A DNA stretch of 64,000 nt from Dehalococcoidia bacterium (GCA_030615625.1 JAUWYX010000001.1:62001-126000); one strand, 5' to 3'; shown: positions 41,047 through 50,726, numbered from the stretch's first letter. Notes: a model not told the origin generated them from the sequence alone. Program-made: numbers and translations.

Positions 41047-41135
41047 TATCTTGCTTCTCAACAAGGAAAGGCTCTAAAGTTGATTCGAAATTAAAAAGTC
41101 AAAGATAAAAATCAAAGTGCAAAAACTTCCCTTTC

Positions 41136-42581
41136 TTATTCTTGCCCTGTATTTTTGCCCTTTGCATTTTGCATTTTACTTTCCCTTGTAAGTCCCAGCC
41201 TCAGGGCTTCAGCCACCGAACTAACCTCGATTAGGTGAATGTCCGCAGAGCGAAGGGATTGCTTCACTTCGCTCGCAATGACAGGGGGAAGTCTAGGCAT
41301 AAGGCAGGATTTAAAGCCCAACCTGATGGCCTCAGCAATTCTTCTCTCCACGTGTGATACCCCTCTAAGCTCTCCATTCAACCCCACCTCTCCCAAAGCA
41401 ACCAAGCCTGAAATTGGCTTTGCATCACGAAAACTGGAGGCAATGGCTGAGGCAATTCCTAAATCAACCGCTGGCTCATTAACCCTTAAGCCACCAGTAA
41501 CGTTGACTATAATATCCTGGTTGAAAAGCTTTAATCCGGCACGCTTAGTAAGCACAGCAATTATCACCAGTAGCCGATTAAAATCAACGCCGTTAGCGAT
41601 GCGCCTTGGTGGAGTAAAATTATTAGGAGTAGTCAAAGCCTGAATCTCTACCAACAAAGGGCGATTCCCTTCAAGAGTGGGCACCACCACTGAGCCCATA
41701 GTTCCATCCTTGTATGCGGATAAGAAAACTTGAGAGGGATTACTTACTTCTATTAGTCCCCTATCGCCCATCTCAAATATTCCCACCTCGTGAGTGGAAC
41801 CGAAACGGTTCTTTACGCTGCGTAGCACTCGGTAACTACTAAATGGTTCGCCTTCGAAGTAAAGCACCACGTCAACGATATGTTCCAGCGTTCCTGGACC
41901 TGCGATGGCCCCTTCCTTGGTCACATGCCCAGTGATTAACAGGGGCACATCATTCTGTTTTGCCCACCTCTCCAACCTCCAAGTGCACTCCCGCACCTGG
42001 GAAATACTGCCCGGCATCCCAGCTGCATCCTCTAAATACATAGCCTGAATGGAATCGATAATCGCCAATTCAGGAGAAAGTCCTTCCAAGCATTCTAATA
42101 CGGCAGCTAAATCGGGCTCAGAGAGAAAGTATATCCCTTTGCCCCCTATGCCGAGGCGCTCACTTCTAAGTTTAACCTGATTAATAGATTCTTCACCGGA
42201 GATATAGGCGACAACTTTATTATTCTCAGCCATCATCGCCGAAATCTGGAGTAAAAGCGTAGACTTGCCTATTCCCGGCTCGCCGCCAACAAGCACCAGA
42301 GAGCCTGGAACTAAACCACCTCCCAGAACTCGATTCACTTCAGCAAAACCAAGGTGAAAGCGAGGAAAGTCACCCTTCTCTACTTGGGAAAGTTCCTGGG
42401 GTCTATTTCCTCTAGAGTAAAGCTGGCTGGGAGCGCGGGATGAAGTGACCCTAGTTTCTACGAAGCTATTCCACGTCTGGCAATCAGGGCAGCGTCCTAA
42501 CCACTTGAGACTTTCTTTGCCGCACTGCTGACAAATGAAAACATTCTTGAATTTGGATTTGCCCCGCTCGTTAGATTTCAA
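41136..42581 (-). CDS. radA: RadA (Sms) DNA repair ATPase with repeat-derived insert and tail, 481 aa
   Basis: RadA helps process recombination intermediates by driving branch migration. The N-terminal zinc finger is CQQCGKESLKWLGRCPDC, Walker A GGEPGIGKSTLLLQ, and the RadA-specific KNRFGSTHEVGIF is intact; the C-terminal part is Lon-protease-like. Near residue 445 an insert reading PPVIASEVKQSLRSAD is encoded by a CATTGCGAGCGAAG repeat lying in frame. The extreme C-terminus SKMQNAKGKNTGQE is likewise the translation of an AT-rich dispersed repeat. Both are outside the ATPase core and probably tolerated. Confidence 0.95.
   Translation of the reverse strand: MKSNERGKSKFKNVFICQQCGKESLKWLGRCPDCQTWNSFVETRVTSSRAPSQLYSRGNRPQELSQVEKGDFPRFHLGFAEVNRVLGGGLVPGSLVLVGGEPGIGKSTLLLQISAMMAENNKVVAYISGEESINQVKLRSERLGIGGKGIYFLSEPDLAAVLECLEGLSPELAIIDSIQAMYLEDAAGMPGSISQVRECTWRLERWAKQNDVPLLITGHVTKEGAIAGPGTLEHIVDVVLYFEGEPFSSYRVLRSVKNRFGSTHEVGIFEMGDRGLIEVSNPSQVFLSAYKDGTMGSVVVPTLEGNRPLLVEIQALTTPNNFTPPRRIANGVDFNRLLVIIAVLTKRAGLKLFNQDIIVNVTGGLRVNEPAVDLGIASAIASSFRDAKPISGLVALGEVGLNGELRGVSHVERRIAEAIRLGFKSCLMPRLPPVIASEVKQSLRSADIHLIEVSSVAEALRLGLTRESKMQNAKGKNTGQE
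41240..41292. repeat. REP-like repeat inside the radA coding frame
   Basis: GCGAAGGGATTGCTTCACTT followed by CGCTCGCAATGACAGG belongs to the same family as the intergenic copies in the pilus locus. It is read in frame in RadA as VIASEVKQSL, a peptide typical of this repeat when translated. Confidence 0.75.
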
Positions 42582-42599
42582 GTCCCCTGGCCAAGATAA

Positions 42600-42821
42600 C
42601 TAATACTCGATAACAGCTATCTTTTCTCCAGTCTTAACTATCTGCCCTGGTGAAACTGCCACCTCTATAACTGAGGCTTTTGCAGGAGATAATATAGGAT
42701 TTTCCATCTTCATAGCTTCTATGGTGCAAATCACGCCACCCTCTTTAACTGTATTACCCACGGTTACCTCAACGCGTATTATTTTCCCCGGTAGTGGCGC
42801 TTCGATTATTTCTTGAGCCAT
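42600..42821 (-). CDS. Stand-alone biotin (biotinyl) carrier protein, 73 aa
   Basis: A single biotinyl/lipoyl domain with the acceptor motif EAMKMEN (Lys38), which is typical of biotin carriers. It opens EIIEAPLPGKIIRVEV and closes VSPGQIVKTGEKIAVIEY. No carboxylase subunit lies next to it, so it probably serves an enzyme (acetyl-CoA carboxylase or a decarboxylase) encoded elsewhere. It starts 2 bases after clpC ends and is in the same transcript as clpC and radA. Confidence 0.9.
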   Translation of the reverse strand: MAQEIIEAPLPGKIIRVEVTVGNTVKEGGVICTIEAMKMENPILSPAKASVIEVAVSPGQIVKTGEKIAVIEY

Positions 42822-42823
42822 AT

Positions 42824-45283
42824 TTATGCAGTCTCTTTAACCAAGGGTCTCATTACAATTTTCTCCTCGGCACAATCCACCACCACCGTGTCTCCAGGCA
42901 AGAATTCACCACGCAGCAAAGCCTCGGAGAGCTGGTCCTCAACCAAATTCTGGATGGTGCGACGCAAGGGGCGGGCTCCAAAAACGGGGTCATAACCCTT
43001 GTTGCCTATAAAATCCCTAGCTTCATCAGTTACTTCCAAAGTGATATTCTTCTCTCCAAGGGAAGCGACAACCTGGTTAAGCATTAGATCAACAATCTGG
43101 CGGATATGCTCTTTGCTTAAAGCATGGAACACGACCGTGTCATCAATGCGGTTAAGGAACTCAGGCCGAAATTTTTCCTTCATCTTGTCGAGCACTTGTT
43201 TCTTCATTTTCCCGTACTCCATCTGCTGTTTCCCCTCGCCCTCGACATGAGCAGCAAAACCGAGGGTCATATCACGCTTAATAAGCTCGGCACCGACATT
43301 GCTGGTCATGACTATGATGCTATTACGGAAATCAACCCTTCGCCCTTTGGCATCGGTCAAATGACCATCATCGAAAATCTGGAGCAGGATATTGAATACC
43401 TCTTCATGCGCCTTTTCAATTTCATCGAGAAGAATAGCACAATATGACTTCCGCCTTACTGCCTCAGTTAATTGACCACCTTCCTCATAACCAATATAAC
43501 CTGGTGGTGCTCCGACTAAGCGAGCTACAGTGTGACGCTCCATAAACTCCGACATGTCAAGCCTGACCAAGGCATCCTCGCTACCAAACATGAACTCGGA
43601 CAAGGCCCTTACCAATTCAGTTTTACCCACTCCTGTGGGGCCCAAAAAGACGAAGACACCAATGGGACGCCTCGGGTCTTTTAACCCAGCTCGAGCCCTC
43701 CTTACCGCTTTAGCCACGGTAGTTATGGCCTCATCCTGGCCAATGATACGGCGATGTAGAGCCTCCTCCATCTGTAAAAGGCGGCTGGTTTCATCGATAG
43801 TCAACTTTATCACAGGTATGCCCGTCCACATGCTGGCTACCTCGGCAATATCCTCTGAGGTAACTACAGGTCGGCCTTGTTCCTTCTTAACCTGCCACTC
43901 CTTCTCCATTGTCTCGATTCTCTCCGTTAGCTGAAGCTCACGATCACGCAACTCACCGGAATACTCATACTGTTGAGCTGCGATAGCTGCTTCTTTTTCT
44001 TTGCGTACACTTTCCAAGGCCCGCCTTGCCTCAGCTAATCCAATGGGGGCGCTACCCCGTTTAATGCGTACTCGAGAACTAGCTTCATCTATCAAATCAA
44101 TAGCCTTATCAGGCAAAAAACGGTCCGCTATATATCTGGTAGCCAGCGTAGCCGCTGTCTGCAAGGCTTCGTCGCTTATGTCCAATTGGTGAAATTCTTC
44201 ATATCTGTGTTTGATGCCCCGCAATATTTCCAGGGTTTCCTCCATAGTAGGTTCGGCTACCAAGACAGGTTGAAACCGCCGTTCCAAAGCTGGGTCCTTC
44301 TCCACATGTTTGCGATAGTCGTCCAAAGTAGCGGCGCCAATACATTGAATCTCGCCACGCGACAACGAAGGCTTCAGGATGTTAGAGGCATCAACCGCAC
44401 CTTCAGCTGCTCCGGCACCCACAATAGTCTGCATTTCATCAATAAATAAGATGCAATTACCGGCAGTTTTCTCTTCTTCAATAACTCTCTTCAGCCTCTC
44501 CTCAAATTCACCACGATATTTTGTTCCCGCCACCAGGGCACCTATATCTAATGCGACTATTCTCTTGCCCTGTAATATCTCAGGAACCTCCCCGGCTATT
44601 ATGCGCTGGGCTAACCCTTCAACAATAGCTGTTTTGCCTACACCTGCTTCACCTATAAGCGCGGGATTATTTTTAGTACGACGACTTAGTATTTGAACTA
44701 TCCGTTCAATCTCCTTGTTACGCCCAATAATAGGGTCAAGTTTATCCGCCCGGGCTAGGGCAGTTAAATCGGTCCCAAGTTGATCCAGGGTCGGTGTGCG
44801 TGAGGCAACGCGACCTGTGGTACGAGTTCGCACAGCTTCCTGCTTAGCAACTCTATTGACCTCATCACGTGTTCGCTCCAAGGTAATACCAAAACTCTCT
44901 AAAACACTAAAAGCTACCCCTTCGCTTTCGCGCAGTAATCCGAGCAAAAGATGCTCAACACCTATATAGCTGGAATTAAGACGACGTGCCTCATCCACAG
45001 CAAACTCGATGGCTCTTTTCGCCCGGGGAGCAAGGTCAACCTCTCCCTTGGTAGCTCGACGCTCTCCTTTTCCAATTACAAATTCTACAGCCGCCTGTAT
45101 CTTATTCACCGAGATACCAAAATTACTCAAAACTTTGGCCGCAATCCCCGACTCCTCTCCTGCTATCCCCAATAATATGTGCTCAGTATCGATGTAATTG
45201 TGGCCCAGGCGTTGTGCCTCTCCTTGAGCCCGAGTCAGCACTCTACGAGCTCCTTCAGAAAACCTTTCAAATCCTGTGCTCAT
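42824..45283 (-). CDS. clpC: ClpC-type AAA+ unfoldase/chaperone, 819 aa
   Basis: ClpC unfolds proteins for ClpP or acts as a chaperone. There are two N-terminal Clp repeats ([26 protein letters not shown] and [26 protein letters not shown]), two AAA+ modules with Walker [10 protein letters not shown] and GPTGVGKTE, and a mid-region with an UVR-like linker ([15 protein letters not shown]). ClpP is not nearby. The gene is divergent from rsmD; the 145-base gap between them carries both promoters. Confidence 0.96.
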   Translation of the reverse strand: MSTGFERFSEGARRVLTRAQGEAQRLGHNYIDTEHILLGIAGEESGIAAKVLSNFGISVNKIQAAVEFVIGKGERRATKGEVDLAPRAKRAIEFAVDEARRLNSSYIGVEHLLLGLLRESEGVAFSVLESFGITLERTRDEVNRVAKQEAVRTRTTGRVASRTPTLDQLGTDLTALARADKLDPIIGRNKEIERIVQILSRRTKNNPALIGEAGVGKTAIVEGLAQRIIAGEVPEILQGKRIVALDIGALVAGTKYRGEFEERLKRVIEEEKTAGNCILFIDEMQTIVGAGAAEGAVDASNILKPSLSRGEIQCIGAATLDDYRKHVEKDPALERRFQPVLVAEPTMEETLEILRGIKHRYEEFHQLDISDEALQTAATLATRYIADRFLPDKAIDLIDEASSRVRIKRGSAPIGLAEARRALESVRKEKEAAIAAQQYEYSGELRDRELQLTERIETMEKEWQVKKEQGRPVVTSEDIAEVASMWTGIPVIKLTIDETSRLLQMEEALHRRIIGQDEAITTVAKAVRRARAGLKDPRRPIGVFVFLGPTGVGKTELVRALSEFMFGSEDALVRLDMSEFMERHTVARLVGAPPGYIGYEEGGQLTEAVRRKSYCAILLDEIEKAHEEVFNILLQIFDDGHLTDAKGRRVDFRNSIIVMTSNVGAELIKRDMTLGFAAHVEGEGKQQMEYGKMKKQVLDKMKEKFRPEFLNRIDDTVVFHALSKEHIRQIVDLMLNQVVASLGEKNITLEVTDEARDFIGNKGYDPVFGARPLRRTIQNLVEDQLSEALLRGEFLPGDTVVVDCAEEKIVMRPLVKETA

Positions 45284-45428
45284 TTCAATCCTATTCGCAG
45301 TTTTAACCTAAAGTATAGAACATACTACCCTTTCAGTCAACAAGCCTGGCTTACTTGAACTAAGCGATAGAATAGTAATATACTATAATACCATAATATC
45401 ACGAAATTATTATTGAAGGTTAATAGAA

Positions 45429-45977
45429 ATGCGGGTCACTGGTGGTAAAGTAAAGGGAACTCGTTTAAAAACTCTATCAAGGCACTCCATTAGACCCACG
45501 ACCAGTGTGGTAAAGCAAGCTATATTCTCTCTTTTGGAGAACAGAACTACCAATTGGCGTCAAGTTCTTGATTTATACGCCGGCAGCGGTGCTCTGGGTA
45601 TCGAAGCTCTGAGCCGTAGGGCAGAATGGGTCGATTTTGTTGACTACAGAAAAAGTTGCTGTGACATTATCAGGACCAACTTGGAAAAAATAGGGGAACT
45701 ACATCGGGCTCATATTTACTGCTGTAGTGTGAACAAAGCACTTGCCTTCCTTAACAATAGTTATGACATTATCTTCATAGACCCACCTTACTCTGCCCTT
45801 TCTACAAATAATTTACTAATAAATCTAGCTAAGTCGAAATTGCTGGGAAAAAACTCTATAATCGTGCTTTGCCACGCAAACCGTTTCCCCTTAAATTCCG
45901 ATTATGATGGACTTCATCTTGTTGAGCAACGCCGCTACGGTGACACTTTTATTTTTATATACCAAAAGGAGGTTTAA
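45429..45977 (+). CDS. rsmD: 16S rRNA (guanine966-N2)-methyltransferase RsmD, 182 aa
   Basis: The family signature RVTGGKVKGTRLKTL opens the protein; RPTTSVVKQAIFSLLEN, LDLYAGSGALGIEALSR and the catalytic IIFIDPPYS follow. Such methyltransferases modify guanine in 16S rRNA. It is followed 2 bases later by coaD, a common pairing in bacteria. Confidence 0.93.
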   Translation: MRVTGGKVKGTRLKTLSRHSIRPTTSVVKQAIFSLLENRTTNWRQVLDLYAGSGALGIEALSRRAEWVDFVDYRKSCCDIIRTNLEKIGELHRAHIYCCSVNKALAFLNNSYDIIFIDPPYSALSTNNLLINLAKSKLLGKNSIIVLCHANRFPLNSDYDGLHLVEQRRYGDTFIFIYQKEV

Positions 45978-45979
45978 CT

Positions 45980-46492
45980 ATGGTCGTAGCAGTTTATCCA
46001 GGCACCTTTGACCCCCTCACCTACGGGCACATGGACATTATCGAACGAGCAGCAGCCTTGGTCGATAAGTTAATTGTCGGCATCTATGAAAATCCTGCTA
46101 AACAGCCGCTTTTCCCTCTGGAACAAAGGGTAAGGTTAGTGGAAGAGGTGATAACTGGCTTGTCCAACGTCCGTGTTAAAGCTTTCAAAGGGCTGACCGT
46201 AGATTTTATACGCCAGGTAGGAGGAAAGGTTATGATCCGTGGTTTGAGAGCAAATTCTGACTTCGAACGGGAATTTGAAATGGCGCTGATGAACAGAAAG
46301 CTGGCGCCAGATATTGAGCTACTTTGTTTGATGACTAGCTCTCAATATCAATTTCTTAGCTCTACCCTGATCAAGGAAGTAGCTAAGTTAGGAGGCTGTC
46401 TTGAAGGCATGGTTCCTGACAATGTGGCTGTAGCTCTAAAGGAGAAGTTTTCTGTGCCTATTGAGCTTGCCACTGGTAAGGGTAAAATGTAA
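45980..46492 (+). CDS. coaD: Phosphopantetheine adenylyltransferase, 170 aa
   Basis: CoaD makes dephospho-CoA from phosphopantetheine and ATP. The nucleotidyltransferase motif is VAVYPGTFDPLTYGHMDIIERA, with the later RGLRANSDFEREFEMALMNRKL and LSSTLIKEVAKLGG. It is coupled to rsmD. An AAAAGGAGG site precedes it. Confidence 0.96.
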   Translation: MVVAVYPGTFDPLTYGHMDIIERAAALVDKLIVGIYENPAKQPLFPLEQRVRLVEEVITGLSNVRVKAFKGLTVDFIRQVGGKVMIRGLRANSDFEREFEMALMNRKLAPDIELLCLMTSSQYQFLSSTLIKEVAKLGGCLEGMVPDNVAVALKEKFSVPIELATGKGKM

Positions 46493-46527
46493 AATTAAGA
46501 GCCAAAAATTAAGGAGGTAATAGAAAG

Positions 46528-46794
46528 ATGGCATACAAAATTACTGAGGAGTGCATTAGTTGTGGTGCCTGCGAACCAGAATGCAAAAATGAGGCCATAA
46601 CTGAGGGGGAAGAAATTTATATTATTGACCCTGATAAATGCACTGAGTGTGTTGGCTGGTTCGAGACACAAAAGTGTGTTGAGGTCTGCCCTGTGGAATG
46701 TTGCATTCCTGACCCTGATCACAAGGAAACACGGGAGCAATTGTTGGAGAAATGGCACAAGCTACATCCCGGTGAGACTCCAGTTGTCACTTAA
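46528..46794 (+). CDS. 2x[4Fe-4S] ferredoxin (YfhL-like), 88 aa
   Basis: Two cluster-binding blocks, CISCGACEPEC and CTECVGWFETQKCVEVCPVECC, of which the second has the lengthened spacing found in YfhL-like ferredoxins. The C-terminal helix REQLLEKWHKLHPG is also shared by that group. It is an electron carrier of unknown partner. The site AAGGAGGTAATAG precedes the ATG. It follows coaD by 35 bases and may be co-transcribed. Confidence 0.92.
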   Translation: MAYKITEECISCGACEPECKNEAITEGEEIYIIDPDKCTECVGWFETQKCVEVCPVECCIPDPDHKETREQLLEKWHKLHPGETPVVT

Positions 46795-46814
46795 GATAAA
46801 GCCTGTCAAATATT

Positions 46815-47807
46815 TCAGGCGAAAAGCCGTTTGGTGTAGTGAGGGATACTTTTCATGTGATTCAAAACTGATAGCTCGCTATAAGACCTTAGTGCGACAT
46901 AGCAGCTACTACATGGGTTAGTTCGGGAGAATTTTTCTACCATCTCTTTTCGAGTAGCGTATTTGCTGCGGTGCAGTGAACAGGGAACTAAGCTTCCGTC
47001 AGGCATTACGACAAGAGATCTTATGCCAGCCTTACAATCTGGCATGTAACCTTGTTCAAAAAATTTCAGGGTATTGAGAAGTACAGCTTCAGGGTTGGCT
47101 ATATGATTGTCTCGTTTTCTTAATGCTACAAGTTCGTTAATGGCCTGGCGTAAAATTCCCAAATCCTCTCCATTGTTGAGGCAATAATCCTCATTCCCTG
47201 TTCGCAGCGCAGTATATGCACTATATGATATGTCTACACCCCACTCAGTGGCCTTTTTTGCCAAAGGCAATATTTCCCTCAGATTGGCTTTAGTTATAGC
47301 TGTGTTCAAGATAATATCCCGAAAACCAAGCTTCGCTAGCCGGGGAAGCCTTTGCTCCAACCGCTTGTACAGACCCGGCCGCCGTCGAAATTCGTCATGC
47401 CGCTCATCAGGGAAGTCAAGCGATACGGAAAATTGATTCACCCCTGCTTCACGTAATTGCAGATAATTGCTCTCGTTTAGCAGCACTCCATTGCCAATGA
47501 GTATCAGGTATGGTGTCCCATCAGATTGCTTGACAGCCTTGACTATGGCTGCTATATCCTTACGTAGAAGTGGCTCACCACCAGAGAATAGCACTACAAC
47601 TGGACTCAGGCGTCGAGTTAAGTCTCCATACTCCTCTGGTTTAATTTGCTTTTCACCCTTTATTAACCCCCCAAGGTCACAGTGGCGGCAATTGCAGTTG
47701 CAGGAAAGCGTTACTTCATAAGCAACTACTAGGAGACGCTTAGTTATATAGTTATGTATTCCCCTTCTAACAAGCCTAATCGCTTGCCATGAAGAAACAT
47801 TTGCCAT
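46815..47807 (-). CDS. Radical SAM/SPASM-like protein, copy 1, 330 aa
   Basis: The radical SAM motif is SCNCNCRHC, read here as C-x3-C-x2-C within TLSCNCNCRHCDLGG, with the later FSGGEPLLRKD motif. The C-terminal region carries CKAG, PCSLHR and a final CSSC, fitting a SPASM-like auxiliary cluster domain. Proteins of this kind modify peptides or cofactors; the substrate is unknown. It is about 85% identical by eye to the gene at 47971, a tandem duplicate. Upstream of it lies a remnant of the adjacent methyltransferase's 3' end, which defines the duplicated unit. Confidence 0.85.
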   Translation of the reverse strand: MANVSSWQAIRLVRRGIHNYITKRLLVVAYEVTLSCNCNCRHCDLGGLIKGEKQIKPEEYGDLTRRLSPVVVLFSGGEPLLRKDIAAIVKAVKQSDGTPYLILIGNGVLLNESNYLQLREAGVNQFSVSLDFPDERHDEFRRRPGLYKRLEQRLPRLAKLGFRDIILNTAITKANLREILPLAKKATEWGVDISYSAYTALRTGNEDYCLNNGEDLGILRQAINELVALRKRDNHIANPEAVLLNTLKFFEQGYMPDCKAGIRSLVVMPDGSLVPCSLHRSKYATRKEMVEKFSRTNPCSSCYVALRSYSELSVLNHMKSIPHYTKRLFA

Positions 47808-47818
47808 TTATTATTCTC

Positions 47819-47900
47819 CTATTTGAAACCAATTACTGTACAGTTAGCTAGTGTTGAGGGATATGTTAACACGATTTTATTCATAATTTTGCCTAAAGTA
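47819..47900 (-). pseudogene. Fragment of the methyltransferase 3' end, left by duplication
   Basis: The minus strand reads GKIMNKIVLTYPS, then LANCTVIGFK and a TAG stop. This aligns with the true methyltransferase terminus GKIMNKLTLAYPS...DNCTVIGFK at 49002. It sits exactly where that gene would end relative to the radical SAM copy, so it is a duplication scar. The same position upstream is filled with AT-rich DNA. Confidence 0.85.
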
Positions 47901-47945
47901 AAATTAAGGGAAGATAAATTTCTTAACGGCTTGTATAATTAAGGT

Positions 47946-47984
47946 TTGTGCCGCTCGTGGTTCGACAAGCTCACCGTGAGCGAT
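47946..47984. repeat. Interspersed repeat forming the end of radical SAM copy 2
   Basis: GCCGCTCGTGGTTCGACAAG...CACCGTGAGCG belongs to the family seen near 2083. It provides the last codons and TGA stop of the copy 2 gene. Confidence 0.6.
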
Positions 47985-48990
47985 TTGTAAATATCTCCCA
48001 GTGAAAAAGCATTTGCTGTATGTACGTAGGGAGATTTTTCGTGTGACTCAAAAATGACATCTCACTGTAGGACCTTATAGCGACGTAACAATTACCACAT
48101 CGGTTAGTTCGAGAAAATTTTTCTATCATCTCTTTTCGAGTAGCGTATTTGCTGCGGTGCAATGAACAGGGGATCAGGCTCCCGTCAGGCATTACGACAA
48201 GAAAGCTTATGCCGGCCTTACAATTTGGCATGTATCCTTGTTCAAAGAATTTTAAAGTATCTCGGAGCGTGAGATCTGGGTTAACTAGATGAGTGCCCTG
48301 TTTTTTTAATATTATTAGTTCGTTAATGGTCTGGCGTAAAATTTCCAAATCCTCTCCATTGTTGAGGCAATAATCCTTATTCCCTGTTCGCAGCGCAGTA
48401 TATGCACTATATGATATGTCTACACCCCACTCAGTGGCCTTTTTTGCCAAAGGCAATATTTCCCTCAAGTTGGCTTTAGTTATAGCTGTGTTCAAGATAA
48501 TATCCCGAAACCCAAGCTTTGCTAGCCAGGGAAGACCTTGCTCCAAACGTTTATAGAGACCCGGCCGTCGTCGAAATTCGTCATGCCGCTCATCAGGGAA
48601 GTCAAGTGATACGGAAAATTGATCCACCCCTGCTTCACGTAATTGGAGATAATTGCTCTCGTTCAGCAGTGCCCCGTTGGTAACAAGTATCACGTATTGT
48701 GCCCCAGATTGCTTGATAGCCTTGACTATGGCTGCTACATCCTTGCGGAGAAGTGGCTCACCACCAGAAATTTGCGCTGCAAGCGGCTTCAAGCGTTGAG
48801 TTAAGTCCCCATACTCCTCCGGTTTAATTTGCTTTTCATCCTTTATTAACCCCCCAAGGTCACAGTGATGACAATTGCAGTTACAAGAAAGCGTCACTTC
48901 ATAAGAAACTACTATAGGGCGATTAGTTATGTAGCTATGTATTCCCCCTCTGACAAGCTTAATCCCTTGTAATAGAGAAATATTTGCCAT
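47971..48990 (-). CDS. Radical SAM/SPASM-like protein, copy 2, 339 aa
   Basis: The motifs are the same as in copy 1: TLSCNCNCHHCDLGG, ISGGEPLLRKD, and C-terminal CKAG, PCSLHR and CGNC. Central blocks such as FSVSLDFPDERHDEF and TEWGVDISYSAYTALR are identical in both copies, so the duplication is recent or under conversion. The final residues (HWEIFTNRSR) are encoded by an interspersed repeat and replace the copy 1 terminus. It lies 11 bases downstream of the methyltransferase gene, so copy 2 is probably the original operon member. Confidence 0.85.
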   Translation of the reverse strand: MANISLLQGIKLVRGGIHSYITNRPIVVSYEVTLSCNCNCHHCDLGGLIKDEKQIKPEEYGDLTQRLKPLAAQISGGEPLLRKDVAAIVKAIKQSGAQYVILVTNGALLNESNYLQLREAGVDQFSVSLDFPDERHDEFRRRPGLYKRLEQGLPWLAKLGFRDIILNTAITKANLREILPLAKKATEWGVDISYSAYTALRTGNKDYCLNNGEDLEILRQTINELIILKKQGTHLVNPDLTLRDTLKFFEQGYMPNCKAGISFLVVMPDGSLIPCSLHRSKYATRKEMIEKFSRTNRCGNCYVAIRSYSEMSFLSHTKNLPTYIQQMLFHWEIFTNRSR

Positions 48991-49001
48991 TTATTGTCCG
49001 C

Positions 49002-49931
49002 CTATTTGAAACCAATCACTGTACAGTTATCTAATCTTGAGGGATATGCTAACGTCAGCTTATTCATGATTTTACCTGAAGTGGAGCTAGGATGGAATAG
49101 ATCTTTTGCTCGTTCATACACTTTCAAATGTTTTAGCAGCGGTATAACCAGCATGGATAGACTTGTGTATTCCTTATAACCGATGGAGAATACATTCTTG
49201 AATCCAGCGCGATTCAGCATATCCGTAAGGGTCTTCGCCGTAAATTGGTTTATATGCAGCCTCCTTAGATTCCACCATTTTCTTTGGAAGATTTTTGCCA
49301 GCATGCCCTCAATATCTGGGGTTGATGTTGCCAGCAACCCCCCAGGCTTGAGTATCCTATGAACCTCTTTGAGAACCATGAGTGGGTACGGCACGTGTTC
49401 CAGAACTTGCCATAGAGTAACTACATCGAAATAGTTTTCGGCAAACCGCAGTTCTTCAAAGGGCTTTGCTTCTACATCCAAGCCAAATTCCCTTCTCGCA
49501 TATTCTGCCGCATCTTGTGATAATTCAATCCCTTTAGTAGTATATCCAGCCTTGGAGGCATTAAAGAGAAAGAAACCTTCTCCACAACCTATATCTAAGA
49601 GTGTTGTGCCGCTCTTGTACTTCTTGATTAATCCCAATTGTGATTTAGCTGCGCGCAAACGACTTCCCCGAATAATGGGAGCATCGGTATTTCCCATCTT
49701 AGAATAGTCACCATTGATTTTGCTCGCTTTCTCAATAGGATTTACATATAGAAGATGACAATTCTTACACTTGACGTGCCTCCCATGTGTCTCCCCCCAT
49801 AGCATATATACAGTCTTTATGCCTTTTTGGAGATCGGCTTCCTCAATATTGGAATCAAAGATCACAGTGAAATCGTCCCGTCCACAGTTGGGACAATTGC
49901 GATATTCAAAAAGTGAATCCATCTTATGCAA
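49002..49931 (-). CDS. Zinc-ribbon class I SAM methyltransferase, 309 aa
   Basis: The N-terminus has two C-x2-C pairs (YRNCPNCGRDDF and HVKCKNCHLLYVNP) forming a zinc knuckle. The Rossmann methyltransferase domain follows, with LLDIGCGEGFFLFNAS, the acidic TKGIELS and YFDVVTLWQVLEHVPYP, then RILKPGGLLATSTP. A group of such proteins acts on sugars or natural-product intermediates. It lies 3 bases after proC and 11 bases before a radical SAM gene, so together they may form a modification pathway. The substrate is unknown. Confidence 0.82.
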   Translation of the reverse strand: MHKMDSLFEYRNCPNCGRDDFTVIFDSNIEEADLQKGIKTVYMLWGETHGRHVKCKNCHLLYVNPIEKASKINGDYSKMGNTDAPIIRGSRLRAAKSQLGLIKKYKSGTTLLDIGCGEGFFLFNASKAGYTTKGIELSQDAAEYARREFGLDVEAKPFEELRFAENYFDVVTLWQVLEHVPYPLMVLKEVHRILKPGGLLATSTPDIEGMLAKIFQRKWWNLRRLHINQFTAKTLTDMLNRAGFKNVFSIGYKEYTSLSMLVIPLLKHLKVYERAKDLFHPSSTSGKIMNKLTLAYPSRLDNCTVIGFK

Positions 49932-49934
49932 CTC

Positions 49935-50726
49935 TCAAAGGCGTTCAGCTTTTTTATAAGCAGCAGCCACAGCCTCAAGAAGGAGAGAACGGAATCCTCC
50001 CTTTTCCAATTGATGAAGAGCTTCGGTGGTAGTTCCCCCTGGCGAGGTAACCATGTTCCTCAAATCAGCAGGATGTTTGCCCGTCTTCTCAACAGTGCAA
50101 ATAGAGCCAAGTATAGTTTGTATCACCAATTCTTGGGCCATATCCCGAGGCAGGCCAATATGCACACCAGCGTCGACAAGTGCCTCGATAAAAAGAAAAA
50201 CGTAAGCCGGACCGCTGCCGCTTAAAGCAGTGGCCATAGCTAAATATTTCTCATCAGTAACATAAATTTCTTTACCCAGAGCCCCCAGTACAGTCTGAGC
50301 TAACTCTTTTTGCCTCTGCTCAGTCTCAGCAGTTGCTGTCCAGATAGTCATTCCTTCGCCAATTTGCGCTGGCATATTAGGCATAGCTCTAATTACAGAG
50401 GAATGGTTTAAACCCTGGCATAAGCTGGACAGAGTAGCGCCAGCTACTATAGATAACACTAGCTGCTCGAGAGCTAAACCTTTTATCTCTTCCATTACCC
50501 GAGGCAAATTCTGAGGCTTCACTGCCAGGAGAATCAAATCGACATTTGTCACCGCTTTTCTATTATCAGCTAAAGTGCTAACTCCATATTCCCTGCTCAA
50601 TAATTCACGCCGCAACGGACTGATATCGCTAACCGCCATATCTTGTGGCGCAGCCACCTTTTTAGTCAAAAGACATTTAACCATCGCTTCCCCCATAGCC
50701 CCCCCGCCAATAAATGCTATCTTCAT
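49935..50726 (-). CDS. proC: Pyrroline-5-carboxylate reductase, 263 aa
   Basis: ProC makes proline by NAD(P)H-dependent reduction. The nucleotide-binding start is IAFIGGGAMGEAMVKCLL; the later VIRAMPNMPAQIGEGMT and the C-terminal AMATALSGSGPAYVFLFIEALVDAGV, with LRNMVTSPGGTTTEAL, are diagnostic. It follows leuS by about 30 bases. Confidence 0.96.
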   Translation of the reverse strand: MKIAFIGGGAMGEAMVKCLLTKKVAAPQDMAVSDISPLRRELLSREYGVSTLADNRKAVTNVDLILLAVKPQNLPRVMEEIKGLALEQLVLSIVAGATLSSLCQGLNHSSVIRAMPNMPAQIGEGMTIWTATAETEQRQKELAQTVLGALGKEIYVTDEKYLAMATALSGSGPAYVFLFIEALVDAGVHIGLPRDMAQELVIQTILGSICTVEKTGKHPADLRNMVTSPGGTTTEALHQLEKGGFRSLLLEAVAAAYKKAERL

